Below are positions 45,185-54,132 of a DNA stretch of 64,000 nt, in pieces. The DNA comes from Janthinobacterium sp. PAMC25594 (GTDB lineage: Bacteria; Pseudomonadota; Gammaproteobacteria; Burkholderiales; Burkholderiaceae_D). Under the pieces are notes generated by a model that was not told the origin of the DNA, did not search any database, and worked only from the letters and a program-made list of their open reading frames with translations. The stretch covers positions 4,216,001 through 4,280,000 of the forward strand of contig NZ_CP080377.1 in assembly GCF_019443505.1 (NCBI RefSeq). The letters run 5' to 3'. How positions within the stretch are numbered: position 1 is the first letter of the stretch; each line of letters starts with the position of its first letter. Both the position numbers and the translations under genes were made by a program.

Positions 45185-46795
45185 ATGCGGCAAACATTTT
45201 GGATGAGCACGATGGCCGTGGCGCTGGCCTGGGGCGCCGTGGCGCCGGCCCAGGCCGCGCCGCGTTTTTATGAGGGTGCGCCCATGGCCACCGCCAGCGC
45301 CGTCGAGCGCCGCGACGGCGGCGTGGTGCTGGCTTTCCTGCGGGAAAATGGCGAAGTCAACGGTTACTACTGCCAGTGCAATGGGGATAGCGAAAAGCGC
45401 ATGAACCTGGACAAGTACGGCAAGGCCAGCATCGCGGCCGTGTTCCAGCTTGACCTCGATAGCGAAGGTGAAACCACGTTCGTGCTCAGCCGCAGTGTGA
45501 ATGTCTATGGCTTGCATGCCTACCGCTACGAACGCAGCGGCGGCAAGATGTTCAAGGTGGCGACCTTGCAGCCGGCGCTGGACGCCATCGTGCGCGGTGC
45601 GGAAACCATGGATGAAGCGCAGGTGCGCGCGGCGCTGGCCCGTTTGCAACTGATCGACTACAGCATCGCTTACGCGCCTTCGGGCGTGGCCGAGTTCGAC
45701 GCCATCGAGCATGCGCACGGTACCCTGGTCGGCTATTTCAATATCGACGGCGATTTATTGCCAGGCAAGCCGGCCGACGCGCCTGCGTTTGCCTATAAAA
45801 AGACGTACCAGGAAAAGGATGGCCATGCTCTGACCGTCACGTATCTGCTGGGCAAGGGGTGGGAAGGGGGCCGCGCGCCCAGCTACCACGTCAAGTGGAT
45901 CACCTGGGAAACGCAACCGCAGCGCTTTGCCGCCAGCCAGGATGGCTTGTTTATCGAATATGACGTCAACTGCTGCGTGGGCAGCGTGTTTGCCCGCGGC
46001 CTGTATGCGCAGGGCAAGCGCACCGGCGTATGGCACTTCGAGGAGCCGGACACCATCCGCTCGTCTGGCGCCTTTGTCGACGACAAGGCCGAGGGGCCAT
46101 GGACGTATGCAAGTGGCGACGAAACGACCACGGGCCAGATGCAGCGTGGCCAGCGCACGGGCCGTTGGGAAGTGAGCCCGGGCGTGGCCGAATGGCGCGC
46201 AGCGGACATGCACAGTTTCACCGGTTACGACCATTTTGTGAAAGACCGTTTGAACGGTCCCAGCGAGCGCCGCATCGATGGTGTGGTGCAATGGCAGGGC
46301 AACTATGTGAATGGCAAGAAGCAGGGTCTATGGGTCGAACCTGGCGGTGGCGGCAACTACGTCGATGACATCAAGCAGGGGCCATGGAAGAAGGCGACGC
46401 CCGATGGCGGCCGGCAAGTGCTGACCATGCTCGATGGCAAACCGGAAGGCAAGCTGGAACAATATGCGGCCGATGGCCAGCTGCAGCTGGTCGAACATTA
46501 CCGCCTCGGCGTGCTTGAGGGGCCGATGGAAAGTTTTTATCCGGATGGCAAGCGGCGTTACCAGGGCAGCTTTGCCGACGGCAAGCGCGATGGCGCGGAA
46601 ACCCTGTTTTATCCCGATGGCGAAGTGCCGCAATTTCACCGCAACTGGCACAAGGGCGTGCTGCATGGCGTCAACATCGAAAATTTCCAGAACGGAAAAC
46701 CGAAGCAGATTGGCAGTTATCACATGGGCAAGAAAACGGGGCGGTTTCAGTATTTCCGCGACGACGGCCAACTGATCGAAGAAACCGTCTATTAA
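45185..46795 (+). CDS. Secreted MORN/YwqK-repeat protein
   Basis: The 536-residue protein has a signal peptide (1-25, MRQTFWMSTMAVALAWGAVAPAQA) and an N-terminal region without known motifs. From about residue 270 come at least eight repeats of the MORN/YwqK kind (such as YPDGKRRYQGSFADGKRDG and YFRDDGQLIEETVY). Such repeats form an elongated beta meander and often mediate binding, for instance in contact-dependent toxin-immunity neighbourhoods. None is visible here. TGGAG precedes the ATG. Confidence 0.8.
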   Translation: MRQTFWMSTMAVALAWGAVAPAQAAPRFYEGAPMATASAVERRDGGVVLAFLRENGEVNGYYCQCNGDSEKRMNLDKYGKASIAAVFQLDLDSEGETTFVLSRSVNVYGLHAYRYERSGGKMFKVATLQPALDAIVRGAETMDEAQVRAALARLQLIDYSIAYAPSGVAEFDAIEHAHGTLVGYFNIDGDLLPGKPADAPAFAYKKTYQEKDGHALTVTYLLGKGWEGGRAPSYHVKWITWETQPQRFAASQDGLFIEYDVNCCVGSVFARGLYAQGKRTGVWHFEEPDTIRSSGAFVDDKAEGPWTYASGDETTTGQMQRGQRTGRWEVSPGVAEWRAADMHSFTGYDHFVKDRLNGPSERRIDGVVQWQGNYVNGKKQGLWVEPGGGGNYVDDIKQGPWKKATPDGGRQVLTMLDGKPEGKLEQYAADGQLQLVEHYRLGVLEGPMESFYPDGKRRYQGSFADGKRDGAETLFYPDGEVPQFHRNWHKGVLHGVNIENFQNGKPKQIGSYHMGKKTGRFQYFRDDGQLIEETVY

Positions 46796-47142
46796 CATAA
46801 TTGGCATTCCGGTGCGACCGCGCACGTCAGCGGAATGCCAGTTCTGCGCAAAAAACATCATCCGCTTGTTACAAAGTGTGAAAATTCCAGACGGATATTG
46901 CTACTGGTAATCTTTCCCTGTATCTTGCAATCAGGAAATTAAAAGTACAGGAAACCTCAACCCTGTTGCCCTGTATTTCACTCCTGACGATGATGAGCGG
47001 GCCGCCTTCCCCCCAGCCGCCAGTCACGCTCCATCGACCAAATTTTGTCCTGAACAATTAAGAACTGCCTCGCCCATCTGGCGCTTGCCGTTATCCGTCC
47101 GGCATGCACAGGCACGGTCGCGCCCTTACCAAGGAAAACTGC
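46796..47142. other. Intergenic region with a long hairpin
   Basis: TGGCATTCCG (46802-46811) pairs with CGGAATGCCA (46831-46840), with an inner GTGCG/CGCAC stem, but no T run follows, so it is not a classic terminator. The stretch after it is A+T-richer and probably holds the promoter of the chemoreceptor gene. No gene was supported. Confidence 0.5.
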
Positions 47143-48873
47143 ATGCTGTCCAATTTAACAATAAAAATGCGTCTGATCGCCACCATGAGTGTGCTGGGCG
47201 TGTTGATCGCCTTGCTGGGTGTGATGAGCATCATCAGCCTGAAATCGGCCAACAACAGCCTCAACGAGGTCTACAGCAATCAGCTGGCATCGACGCAAGC
47301 GATCGGCGAATCGCAAATTGCCCTGGGCCGTGCGCGTTTCACGATGGACCGCGTGATGGTGCACCCGGATGCGTCCGATGCCAAGGATACCCTGGCGCGC
47401 TCGGAACAATTCCTGGAAGCGTCCAACAAGGCCTGGAAGGTGTACCTGGGCTTGCCGCAAAGCGCGGAAGAAAAGCGCCTGTCCGACGACATGGACAAGA
47501 AACGCAGCGACTATATCAATAATGGCGTGCTGGTCATGAGCAAGGCTTTGCGTGAAGGCAACATCGCGCAAGCCGACGGCTTGATGATGAAAGGGTTGAC
47601 GCCCCTGTACCGCACCCTGGACCAGGCCGCCGAAACTTTGACGCAATACCAGGTCAGCTCGGCCGCCAGCATGTATGTGGAGAGCCAGTCCAGCTATCAC
47701 ACGCAAGTGACCATGGCCATCATCGGCATGATAGTGGGCGCCTTGCTGACGATTATTTCCAGCTTCTTGCTGCTGCGCGCCATCTTCGGCCCGCTGGACC
47801 AGGCCCTGCGTCATTTCGGCGCCATTTCGGACGGCAACCTGGCCAACGACATCGTCATCAAGCGCAACGACGAAATGGGCGCCCTGCTGGGCGGCCTGCA
47901 GAAAATGCAGGAACGCCTGTCGAACACCGTGCGTGGCGTGCGCGACGGCAGCGGTGCCATCGCCACGGCCAGCAACGAAATCGCCTCGGGCAACCTGGAC
48001 CTGTCCAGCCGCACGGAACAGCAGGCGTCCAGTCTGGAAGAAACGGCCTCGTCGCTGGAAGAGCTGACCTCGACCGTCAAGCAGAATTCCGACAATGCGC
48101 GCCAGGCGAACCAGCTGGCCGTCTCCGCCTCGGACGTGGCGGTGAAAGGTGGCGCGCTGGTGGCGCAAGTGGTCGATACCATGGGCACCATCAGCGAATC
48201 GTCGAAAAAGATCGCCGACATCATCGGCGTGATCGATGGCATCGCTTTCCAGACGAATATTTTGGCCCTGAACGCGGCCGTGGAAGCGGCGCGTGCCGGT
48301 GAGCAAGGCCGTGGTTTTGCCGTCGTCGCCACGGAAGTGCGCAACCTGGCGCACCGCTCGGCTTCCGCCGCCAAGGATATCAAGGTGCTCATCGAAGCGT
48401 CGGTGCAGAACGTGGGTGCCGGCAGCGCGCTGGTCAGCCAGACGGGCACGACGATGGACGAAATCGTCTCCAGCATCCGCCGCGTGACGGACATCATGGG
48501 CGAAATCAGCGCCGCCGGCCGCGAGCAGGAACTGGGCATCGGCCAGATCAATCAAGCCGTGGCGGAAATGGATACCGTGACGCAACAAAATGCGGCACTG
48601 GTGGAAGAAGCGGCAGCCGCTTCGGAATCGATGCAGGAGCAGGCGGCGGCGCTGGCCGAAATGGTCAGCATCTTCAAGCTCGACGCCGCCCATAGCGGCC
48701 CGGCGGCGGCCAAGCCCGCCTTGCGCAAACCTGTCGTGGCCGCCGCCAGCACGGCCTTGAAACGCCCGGCGTTGCGCCTGACGCCAAGCCGCAGCGCCTC
48801 GGCAGCCGCTCCGGCCCAGCCACGTACTGCCAAGCCCGCCGCCGACAGCAGCGGCGAATGGGAAGAGTTTTAA
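47143..48873 (+). CDS. Methyl-accepting chemotaxis protein with four-helix sensor
   Basis: The 576-residue receptor has TM1 (about 12-32), a periplasmic four-helix sensor (about 33-190), TM2 (about 193-215), HAMP and the signalling coiled coil with [20 protein letters not shown]. It ends SSGEWEEF, the same docking tail as the receptor at 36793. AAGGAA precedes the ATG. Where the two other receptors read [14 protein letters not shown], this one reads NLAHRSASAAKDIK. Confidence 0.93.
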   Translation: MLSNLTIKMRLIATMSVLGVLIALLGVMSIISLKSANNSLNEVYSNQLASTQAIGESQIALGRARFTMDRVMVHPDASDAKDTLARSEQFLEASNKAWKVYLGLPQSAEEKRLSDDMDKKRSDYINNGVLVMSKALREGNIAQADGLMMKGLTPLYRTLDQAAETLTQYQVSSAASMYVESQSSYHTQVTMAIIGMIVGALLTIISSFLLLRAIFGPLDQALRHFGAISDGNLANDIVIKRNDEMGALLGGLQKMQERLSNTVRGVRDGSGAIATASNEIASGNLDLSSRTEQQASSLEETASSLEELTSTVKQNSDNARQANQLAVSASDVAVKGGALVAQVVDTMGTISESSKKIADIIGVIDGIAFQTNILALNAAVEAARAGEQGRGFAVVATEVRNLAHRSASAAKDIKVLIEASVQNVGAGSALVSQTGTTMDEIVSSIRRVTDIMGEISAAGREQELGIGQINQAVAEMDTVTQQNAALVEEAAAASESMQEQAAALAEMVSIFKLDAAHSGPAAAKPALRKPVVAAASTALKRPALRLTPSRSASAAAPAQPRTAKPAADSSGEWEEF

Positions 48874-48883
48874 TCTAGCGAGG

Positions 48884-50026
48884 TTACAGGGCCACCTTGC
48901 TGCCCTGTTCCTGCAATAGCGCCGCCTCGGCCAAGGCCTGGGCGCGCGCTTCCTCCGCCGCCTGTTCCGCTTTCTCCAGCGCATCATGGCGCGCCTGCAA
49001 GGCCGCCCGCGCGCGCACGAAGACGATCTTGATGGCCGCCATCACGGGCACGGACAGGAAGATGCCCACCACGCCCCCCAACTGGTCGCCGGCCAGCAAG
49101 CCGACGATCACCATCAGCGGGCTCACTTCCACGCCTTCGCTCATCAAATACGGGTTGAGCACGTAATCCTGGAACAAACGGTAGGCGGCGATAAAGCCGA
49201 TCAGCCAGAACACGTGATCGAAGCCGCTGAAACCGGCCACGACCACGGCGATGACGGCGGCCGCCAGCGGGCCGGCAAACGGGATGAATTCCAGCAAGGC
49301 GGCGGCGCCCGCCAGCAGCAGGCTGTACGGTACGCCCATCAGGGAAAAGGCGATGCTGTAGGACACAAACGTGGCGATCGACAACAGCAGCAGGGCGCGG
49401 ACATAGCGCGACAGCAGGATGTCGAGGTCATCGATGATGGCGCCCCAGAGCTTCTTGTTCGGTCGGTTCAGCAGGGACAGCAAGCCGTCGCGCATGTCCG
49501 GCCCCTCCTTGATCAGCAAAAAGCTCAGCACGGGCACCAGCACCAGATAGATCAGGTTGCTGGCCGCATGCATGACGGTCAAGCCCAGTTCCTTCGCCAG
49601 CGGCATGGCTTGTCCCGTACCGCTGCTCAGCTGTGTCTGCATGAACGACAGCAGGCGCGCGCGCAAGGGTTCCATGAATTCCGGCAAGGGGATGCGCTCG
49701 GCAAAATTATTGCCTTTAAGCAGTGTTGGCAATTGATCGCTGAGCTTGATCGCCTCTTCCTCGATGCGCGCCCCGAAGATGGAGCCCAGTATCGCCACCA
49801 GCAAGATCACCACCAGAAAAACGATGCCGATATTGGCCGTGCGCGGCAGGCGCTTCGGCCCATGGCGCTCCAGCAGCCCGATCAGTGGATACACGAGATA
49901 GCTGAAGAAAATGGCAAAGACCACCACGATCAGGGTCGACGAGACCTTGTAGGTGAGGAAGAGCAGGAAGGCGATGAGGAAAGCCGTCCACACCATCTTG
50001 GCAACACGCAAGTTAAAACCGAACAT
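48884..50026 (-). CDS. AI-2E family (PerM-like) transporter
   Basis: The 380-residue protein has the AI-2E/PerM layout of about eight helices, with a soluble loop after the third (about 90-160), and the family phrases GLLERHGPKRLPR, LLAGAAALLEFIPFAGPLAAA and VIVGLLAGDQLGGVVGIFLSVPVMA. Some members export quorum signals or peptides; most are uncharacterised. A charged C-terminal tail (about 340-375) is likely cytoplasmic. It is convergent with the chemoreceptor, ten bases apart. Confidence 0.9.
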   Translation of the reverse strand: MFGFNLRVAKMVWTAFLIAFLLFLTYKVSSTLIVVVFAIFFSYLVYPLIGLLERHGPKRLPRTANIGIVFLVVILLVAILGSIFGARIEEEAIKLSDQLPTLLKGNNFAERIPLPEFMEPLRARLLSFMQTQLSSGTGQAMPLAKELGLTVMHAASNLIYLVLVPVLSFLLIKEGPDMRDGLLSLLNRPNKKLWGAIIDDLDILLSRYVRALLLLSIATFVSYSIAFSLMGVPYSLLLAGAAALLEFIPFAGPLAAAVIAVVVAGFSGFDHVFWLIGFIAAYRLFQDYVLNPYLMSEGVEVSPLMVIVGLLAGDQLGGVVGIFLSVPVMAAIKIVFVRARAALQARHDALEKAEQAAEEARAQALAEAALLQEQGSKVAL

Positions 50027-50190
50027 ATGACTCCTTAGGGCAGGATGCTACGCAAGCGTGGCAGGCTTGAAGGGCAAGGTGGGCAAGGCAGGGATGAGGC
50101 CGCGCCGCACGGCCGGAAATCATACCGCAAAATGCCAAAATGCCATGCTCTTGTGCGTAATGGCAATGCTTTCCTTCTGTTTTCGCTTGC

Positions 50191-51111
50191 TTACTTTTTC
50201 TGCCAGCTGGCCACGGTGATCAACACGCCGTTTTCCTTGTCGGGCTCGCGCAAGGTCACCGTGTAGCGGCCGCTGGCATCGCTGCCCGTGAACACGACCT
50301 TATCGTCATGGCCCTGCACTTGGGCGCCCTTGGCCAGCTTGGCATAGGTGTTGAGCACCCAGTGGAAATCGGCATAGCTGCGCAGGGTGATGCTGGTGGC
50401 ATCGGGCATGGCTTCGTCGCCGCTGGAACTGCTGTTCAGTTCTGCATTCGGCAGCAGCAGGTGCAGCAGGCTGGCGGGAAAGCCGGGCGGCACGTCGCGC
50501 TGTTCCCAGCCGGGCTGGCCGGGGCGCGTGGTGATGTATTCCACCGCAGCAATGCTTTGTCGTTGCTCCAGCGCAGCCTGTGCCAGCATGGGTGGTAGCT
50601 GCCGCGCCCATACCAGCAGCGGCGCGGCCATCTCGTCCTCCGCGCCCGGCGGTAAAAACAAGGTCAGCACGGCGTGGGTGGACGGCAGGCAGGCGGGGGC
50701 GCAATGGCCGTTGACGAGGCCCAGCGCCAACAGCTTGCGTTGCGGGTCGAACAGCATGGCGGCGCGCCACGCACCGCGCGTGCCGGCATCGATGGAGGCC
50801 AGCACCGAGCGCCCGTCGGGCAGCATGGTGCGCGTGATGTCGTCCAGTGACTGCATGCTGTCGAGCATCTGGCGCGCGATCAGGGTGTTGCCTTGCGTAT
50901 AGCTGCCGCGCGCATAGCCGAGCAGCCTGAAGACGTCGGCACGGATCTCGGGATGCGCGCTCAGACGCAGCGGCGGCGATGGCACGGGCACGGTGGCGGC
51001 CACGAAAGCGGCATCCTCGGCGGACATGGCTTGCGCCATGCTTGAAAGCGGCAGGCACAGGGCGGCGCACAGCGACAGCATGCGCAGAGTGAATTTTCCT
51101 CGGGTGTTCAA
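50191..51111 (-). CDS. Hypothetical secreted protein
   Basis: From the TTG at 51111 (AAGGA seven bases upstream) the protein has 306 residues with a signal peptide ending SSMAQA. The ATG at 51135 is the alternative start. The mature protein is mixed alpha/beta with the phrases GHCAPACLPSTHAVLTLFLPPGAEDE and WQKK at the end; the two Cys in HCAPAC could be disulphide-linked. I do not recognise the family. It stands alone, about 170 bases from its neighbours. Confidence 0.65.
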   Translation of the reverse strand: MNTRGKFTLRMLSLCAALCLPLSSMAQAMSAEDAAFVAATVPVPSPPLRLSAHPEIRADVFRLLGYARGSYTQGNTLIARQMLDSMQSLDDITRTMLPDGRSVLASIDAGTRGAWRAAMLFDPQRKLLALGLVNGHCAPACLPSTHAVLTLFLPPGAEDEMAAPLLVWARQLPPMLAQAALEQRQSIAAVEYITTRPGQPGWEQRDVPPGFPASLLHLLLPNAELNSSSSGDEAMPDATSITLRSYADFHWVLNTYAKLAKGAQVQGHDDKVVFTGSDASGRYTVTLREPDKENGVLITVASWQKK

Positions 51112-51282
51112 TGGCAATCCTTGTCGAGACGCCATGCCGATCCGCTTGCCGGCATGCGCGCGCCGCGATCTTAGCATTCCAGGAATGAAACGCTTTCTGC
51201 TAAGCTAGACTATTGAATCACTGTCCCTCTTGCCATCGCCAAGATCACCATTTCCTGCAGTATTCCCGTCGACGATGAAGTC

Positions 51283-51603
51283 GTGACCGAGTTCTTGTAC
51301 AAGTACGTGCTCCACTCGCGTGTCGGCGCGGCCAGGAAATTGTGCATGGGAGAGAAGGGCTGTTTCTATACCTGCTCCTTGTATACGGACGAGCACGCCA
51401 AGGTGAGCCGTTTGATTCGCCGCATGCTGGCCTTCTTTGAAAGCAAGGACATCCCCTTGACCATCCTCAAGATCGGCGCCCAGGACAGCTGGGATGAGGT
51501 GGACCCCGAGCAGCGCGATCCCTGGAAGATTGCACCGCAAGCCTTGCTGGCGCTGCTCGATGCAGCACCGGACGGCGTTGTTCAGGCGGCATTGAGCACG
51601 TAG
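51283..51603 (+). CDS. Hypothetical protein, about 106 residues
   Basis: The frame begins at a GTG at 51283; coding-like codons (SIPVDDEV) continue in frame upstream to a TGA at 51214 without an ATG, so the start is uncertain. The protein is soluble, with three Cys close together (KLCMGEKGCFYTCSLY). I do not recognise the family. Its end overlaps the diguanylate cyclase gene by 22 bases, convergently. Confidence 0.5.
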   Translation: MTEFLYKYVLHSRVGAARKLCMGEKGCFYTCSLYTDEHAKVSRLIRRMLAFFESKDIPLTILKIGAQDSWDEVDPEQRDPWKIAPQALLALLDAAPDGVVQAALST

Positions 51604-52643
51604 CGGTTCTTGCCGTTTTTCTTGGCCTGGTACAAGGATTCACCGGCACGCCGGTAGCTGTGCGACAAGTCCGTTTCCTTGAGCATTTCCGCCATGCCGA
51701 TGCTGACGGACACCTTGCGTTCCGGCACGAAAGCCGCCTCGACGCTGTCGACCAGCTGCGCGGCAAAGGCGCAGGCCGCGTTCTTTTCGCCCAGGTAAAT
51801 GATGGCGAATTCTTCGCCGCCCAGGCGGCCGCACAGGTGCTCGCCACACAGCCCCGCGATGACGTCGGCGATCTTTTTCAGCACCTCGTCGCCTGCGTCA
51901 TGGCCGTACACGTCGTTGATTTGCTTGAAGTCGTCGATATCGATCATCAGAAAATAGGCGGGTGTGTGCGCCGTACGCTGCAGGATGCGGGCGCTTTGCG
52001 TAAACATGCGCCGGTTGTTGAGCCCGGTCAAGCCATCCTTGTAGGCCATCGTCGCCAGTTCGCGCTGGGAGCGGTAGTTATGGATGCGCAAGACGAGAAA
52101 ATAGATATTCAGCGCCAGGCCGATGATCACGCTGATGGTGACGGCCAGCACGGGCCAATGCTGGTCGGCCTGGCCCGCATGCACGGGAAACTGCCCCAGC
52201 CCTACGATGGCCCATACGCCCAGCGAGACGCCCAGGTAATACGCGATGCCGCTGAAGATGGGGGCCGTCGTCAGCGTGATCATCACGCCCAGTGGCAACA
52301 CCCAAAAAGCGGGATCTTCCGTGCCCAGCATCAGCACGCGAAAGCCGAAAGCGATGAACAGCACGCTGATGGTGCCGCTGACGATGATGGCCTGCAGCGA
52401 CCTGGCATACACGGTCAGCAGCAACCCCACCAGCATACCCGCCACGCCCAGCGCCGCCTGCGCATGATCGAGCGAAGCGCGCGACAAGGTCAGGCTGAAC
52501 GTGACCAGCCAGCAAGCCAGGCCAAACGTCAGGATAGCTATCGAAATGAAATGCAATTCCTTGAAAAAGCGCTGCTGCTGCTCCCGTTCTCCTGAAAAGA
52601 ACAGGTAATAGAAGGCAGGAGACAGGCTGCGCGAAGAGAACAT
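51582..52643 (-). CDS. Membrane-bound diguanylate cyclase (GGDEF)
   Basis: The 353-residue protein has about six membrane helices (20-185) and a GGDEF domain whose signature reads GGEEF with the preceding block DIDDFKQINDVYGHDAGDEVL. It makes cyclic di-GMP from two GTP. The usual RxxD inhibitory site five residues before the signature is absent (CGEH is present), so product inhibition is not expected. The likely start is the ATG at 52643, without a strong ribosome site. The N-terminal membrane domain is not a named sensor family. Confidence 0.9.
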   Translation of the reverse strand: MFSSRSLSPAFYYLFFSGEREQQQRFFKELHFISIAILTFGLACWLVTFSLTLSRASLDHAQAALGVAGMLVGLLLTVYARSLQAIIVSGTISVLFIAFGFRVLMLGTEDPAFWVLPLGVMITLTTAPIFSGIAYYLGVSLGVWAIVGLGQFPVHAGQADQHWPVLAVTISVIIGLALNIYFLVLRIHNYRSQRELATMAYKDGLTGLNNRRMFTQSARILQRTAHTPAYFLMIDIDDFKQINDVYGHDAGDEVLKKIADVIAGLCGEHLCGRLGGEEFAIIYLGEKNAACAFAAQLVDSVEAAFVPERKVSVSIGMAEMLKETDLSHSYRRAGESLYQAKKNGKNRYVLNAA

Positions 52644-53093
52644 TGCATTTGTCCAGGCAGACAACAAGCCTTGCGGCAGGGACGCCTCCCGGCAACGGCA
52701 GGCGGCTTGGCACGCGTACAAAAGTAGTTGCGCTCAGGAACTAGTGTACTGGTTTTTTGGGGGGAGTGGGAGCTAGTGAGGAAATCCGTTGTATCAGTAG
52801 GTGCTACCCCAGCAGCTCTGTGTACATGGTCGCCAAGTAGAATTGCTGCGGGCTGCTGGCGATCATGCTCAACACCGCTCCATGCAACGTCGCCAGGGAA
52901 AGTGGTCGATTGCTGGTGAGCGGTGACCTTGCCACGCTGGGGCCGTAGCGCCTCACCATTGTCGCCAATGGCATGTTGAATGCCCACTGAAGACGCGTAT
53001 GCTGGAGCTGAATACCCTGCTGGATGTCTATCTGTTTAGAATTGGGTGATCATATTCCTATTCGCAGCTTGCCCTACTTCAAAGCCAGGCGCC
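52644..53093. other. Non-coding or degenerate stretch left of the IS element
   Basis: No frame here has family features, though several short frames on both strands read through parts of it. It may contain remains of an older gene or element. It does not encode the missing C-terminal half of the ATPase interrupted at 54128, so the insertion was accompanied by loss of that part. Confidence 0.4.
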
Positions 53094-54127
53094 TGTTGAG
53101 TACACTGTTGATTCCTGTCACCTCACCGCCAGCGCCATGACCCAAGCCCTTCACAGCCGAGCCCGCACCACCCACCTGATCCGGGAAGAAATCCGCAACT
53201 CGACACTGCCCCAACGGGAGCTTGCCGAGCGCTATAACGTGAGCCGCCTGACGATCCGTAAATGGCAGAACCGCGACAGCGCCGAGGACCGTTCGCACCG
53301 GCCCCACACCATGCATACGACGCTGACGCCAGCGCAGGAACTGGTCGTCATCGCGCTACGCACCACCTTGCTTTTGCCCACCGACGACTTGCTGGCGGTG
53401 GCGCGTGAGTTCGTCAACCCGGCGCTTTCGCGTGGCGCCCTGGGCCGCTGCTTGCGGCGCCATGGTGTCTCCAGTTTGCTTAAAATGGCCGCACTCGAAG
53501 ACGACAAACCGGTTACCAAAAAGTCGTTCAAGGACTACGAGCCGGGCTTTTTACATATGGATATCAAGTACTTACCGCAGATGCTCGATGAAACCGAACG
53601 CCGTTACCTGTTCGTCGCCATTGACCGCGCCACACGCTGGGTCTTCATGGAAATCTATGCCAACCAGTCCGACAGCAGCAGTACCGACTTCCTGCTCAAA
53701 CTGAAAAATGCTTGCCCGATCACCATCGTCAAACTACTCACTGACAACGGCAGCCAGTTCACCGACCGTTTTACCAGCAAGAAAAAAGACCCTGTCAGCG
53801 GCGACCGTATCCCGAGCGGCAAGCATGTCTTTGACGTGCTGTGCAAGCAATTGGTGATCGAACATCGATTGATTCCGCCGCGTCACCCGCAAACCAACGG
53901 CATGGTCGAACGCTTCAATGGCCGTATCAGCGAGGTCGTCAACCAGACTCGTTTCGGCTCCCGGGCCGAACTGGAATCGACGCTGCGCAATTACCTGAAA
54001 ATCTACAACCACAACATTCCCCAGCGCGCCTTGGATAACGCAACACCGATTCAGGCGATGAAGAAATGGCAGGAGAAAAAGCCGGAATTATTCGTTAAAC
54101 GCGTATATAACCAGGCCGGTCTTGACA
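53094..54127 (+). mobile_element. IS481-family insertion sequence
   Basis: The right end is clear: read from the end inward it is TGTCAAGACCGGCCTGG (complement of 54111-54127), the kind of terminus known for IS481-family elements, with the transposase stop eight bases inside. The left end is less clear; TGTTGAG at 53094-53100 is the best candidate. No target-site duplication is visible, which fits a deletion on one side. Length near 1.03 kb is normal for the family. Confidence 0.75.
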
Positions 54128-54132
54128 ATTAA
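53137..54132 (+). CDS. IS481-family transposase
   Basis: The 331-residue protein has an N-terminal HTH (ELAERYNVSRLTIRKWQNR, about 29-47) and a C-terminal rve integrase core with the DDE triad: Asp in FLHMDIKYLPQ, Asp in LLTDNGSQF and Glu in TNGMVERFNGRISE. These are IS481 hallmarks and the gene looks intact. The ATG at 53137 has no ribosome site, as is common for transposases. Its stop codon lies just beyond the IS right end. Confidence 0.93.
   Translation: MTQALHSRARTTHLIREEIRNSTLPQRELAERYNVSRLTIRKWQNRDSAEDRSHRPHTMHTTLTPAQELVVIALRTTLLLPTDDLLAVAREFVNPALSRGALGRCLRRHGVSSLLKMAALEDDKPVTKKSFKDYEPGFLHMDIKYLPQMLDETERRYLFVAIDRATRWVFMEIYANQSDSSSTDFLLKLKNACPITIVKLLTDNGSQFTDRFTSKKKDPVSGDRIPSGKHVFDVLCKQLVIEHRLIPPRHPQTNGMVERFNGRISEVVNQTRFGSRAELESTLRNYLKIYNHNIPQRALDNATPIQAMKKWQEKKPELFVKRVYNQAGLDN

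Noticed and set aside
46802..46840. Long hairpin after the MORN-type gene as an intrinsic terminator
   Set aside because: No T run follows on either strand.
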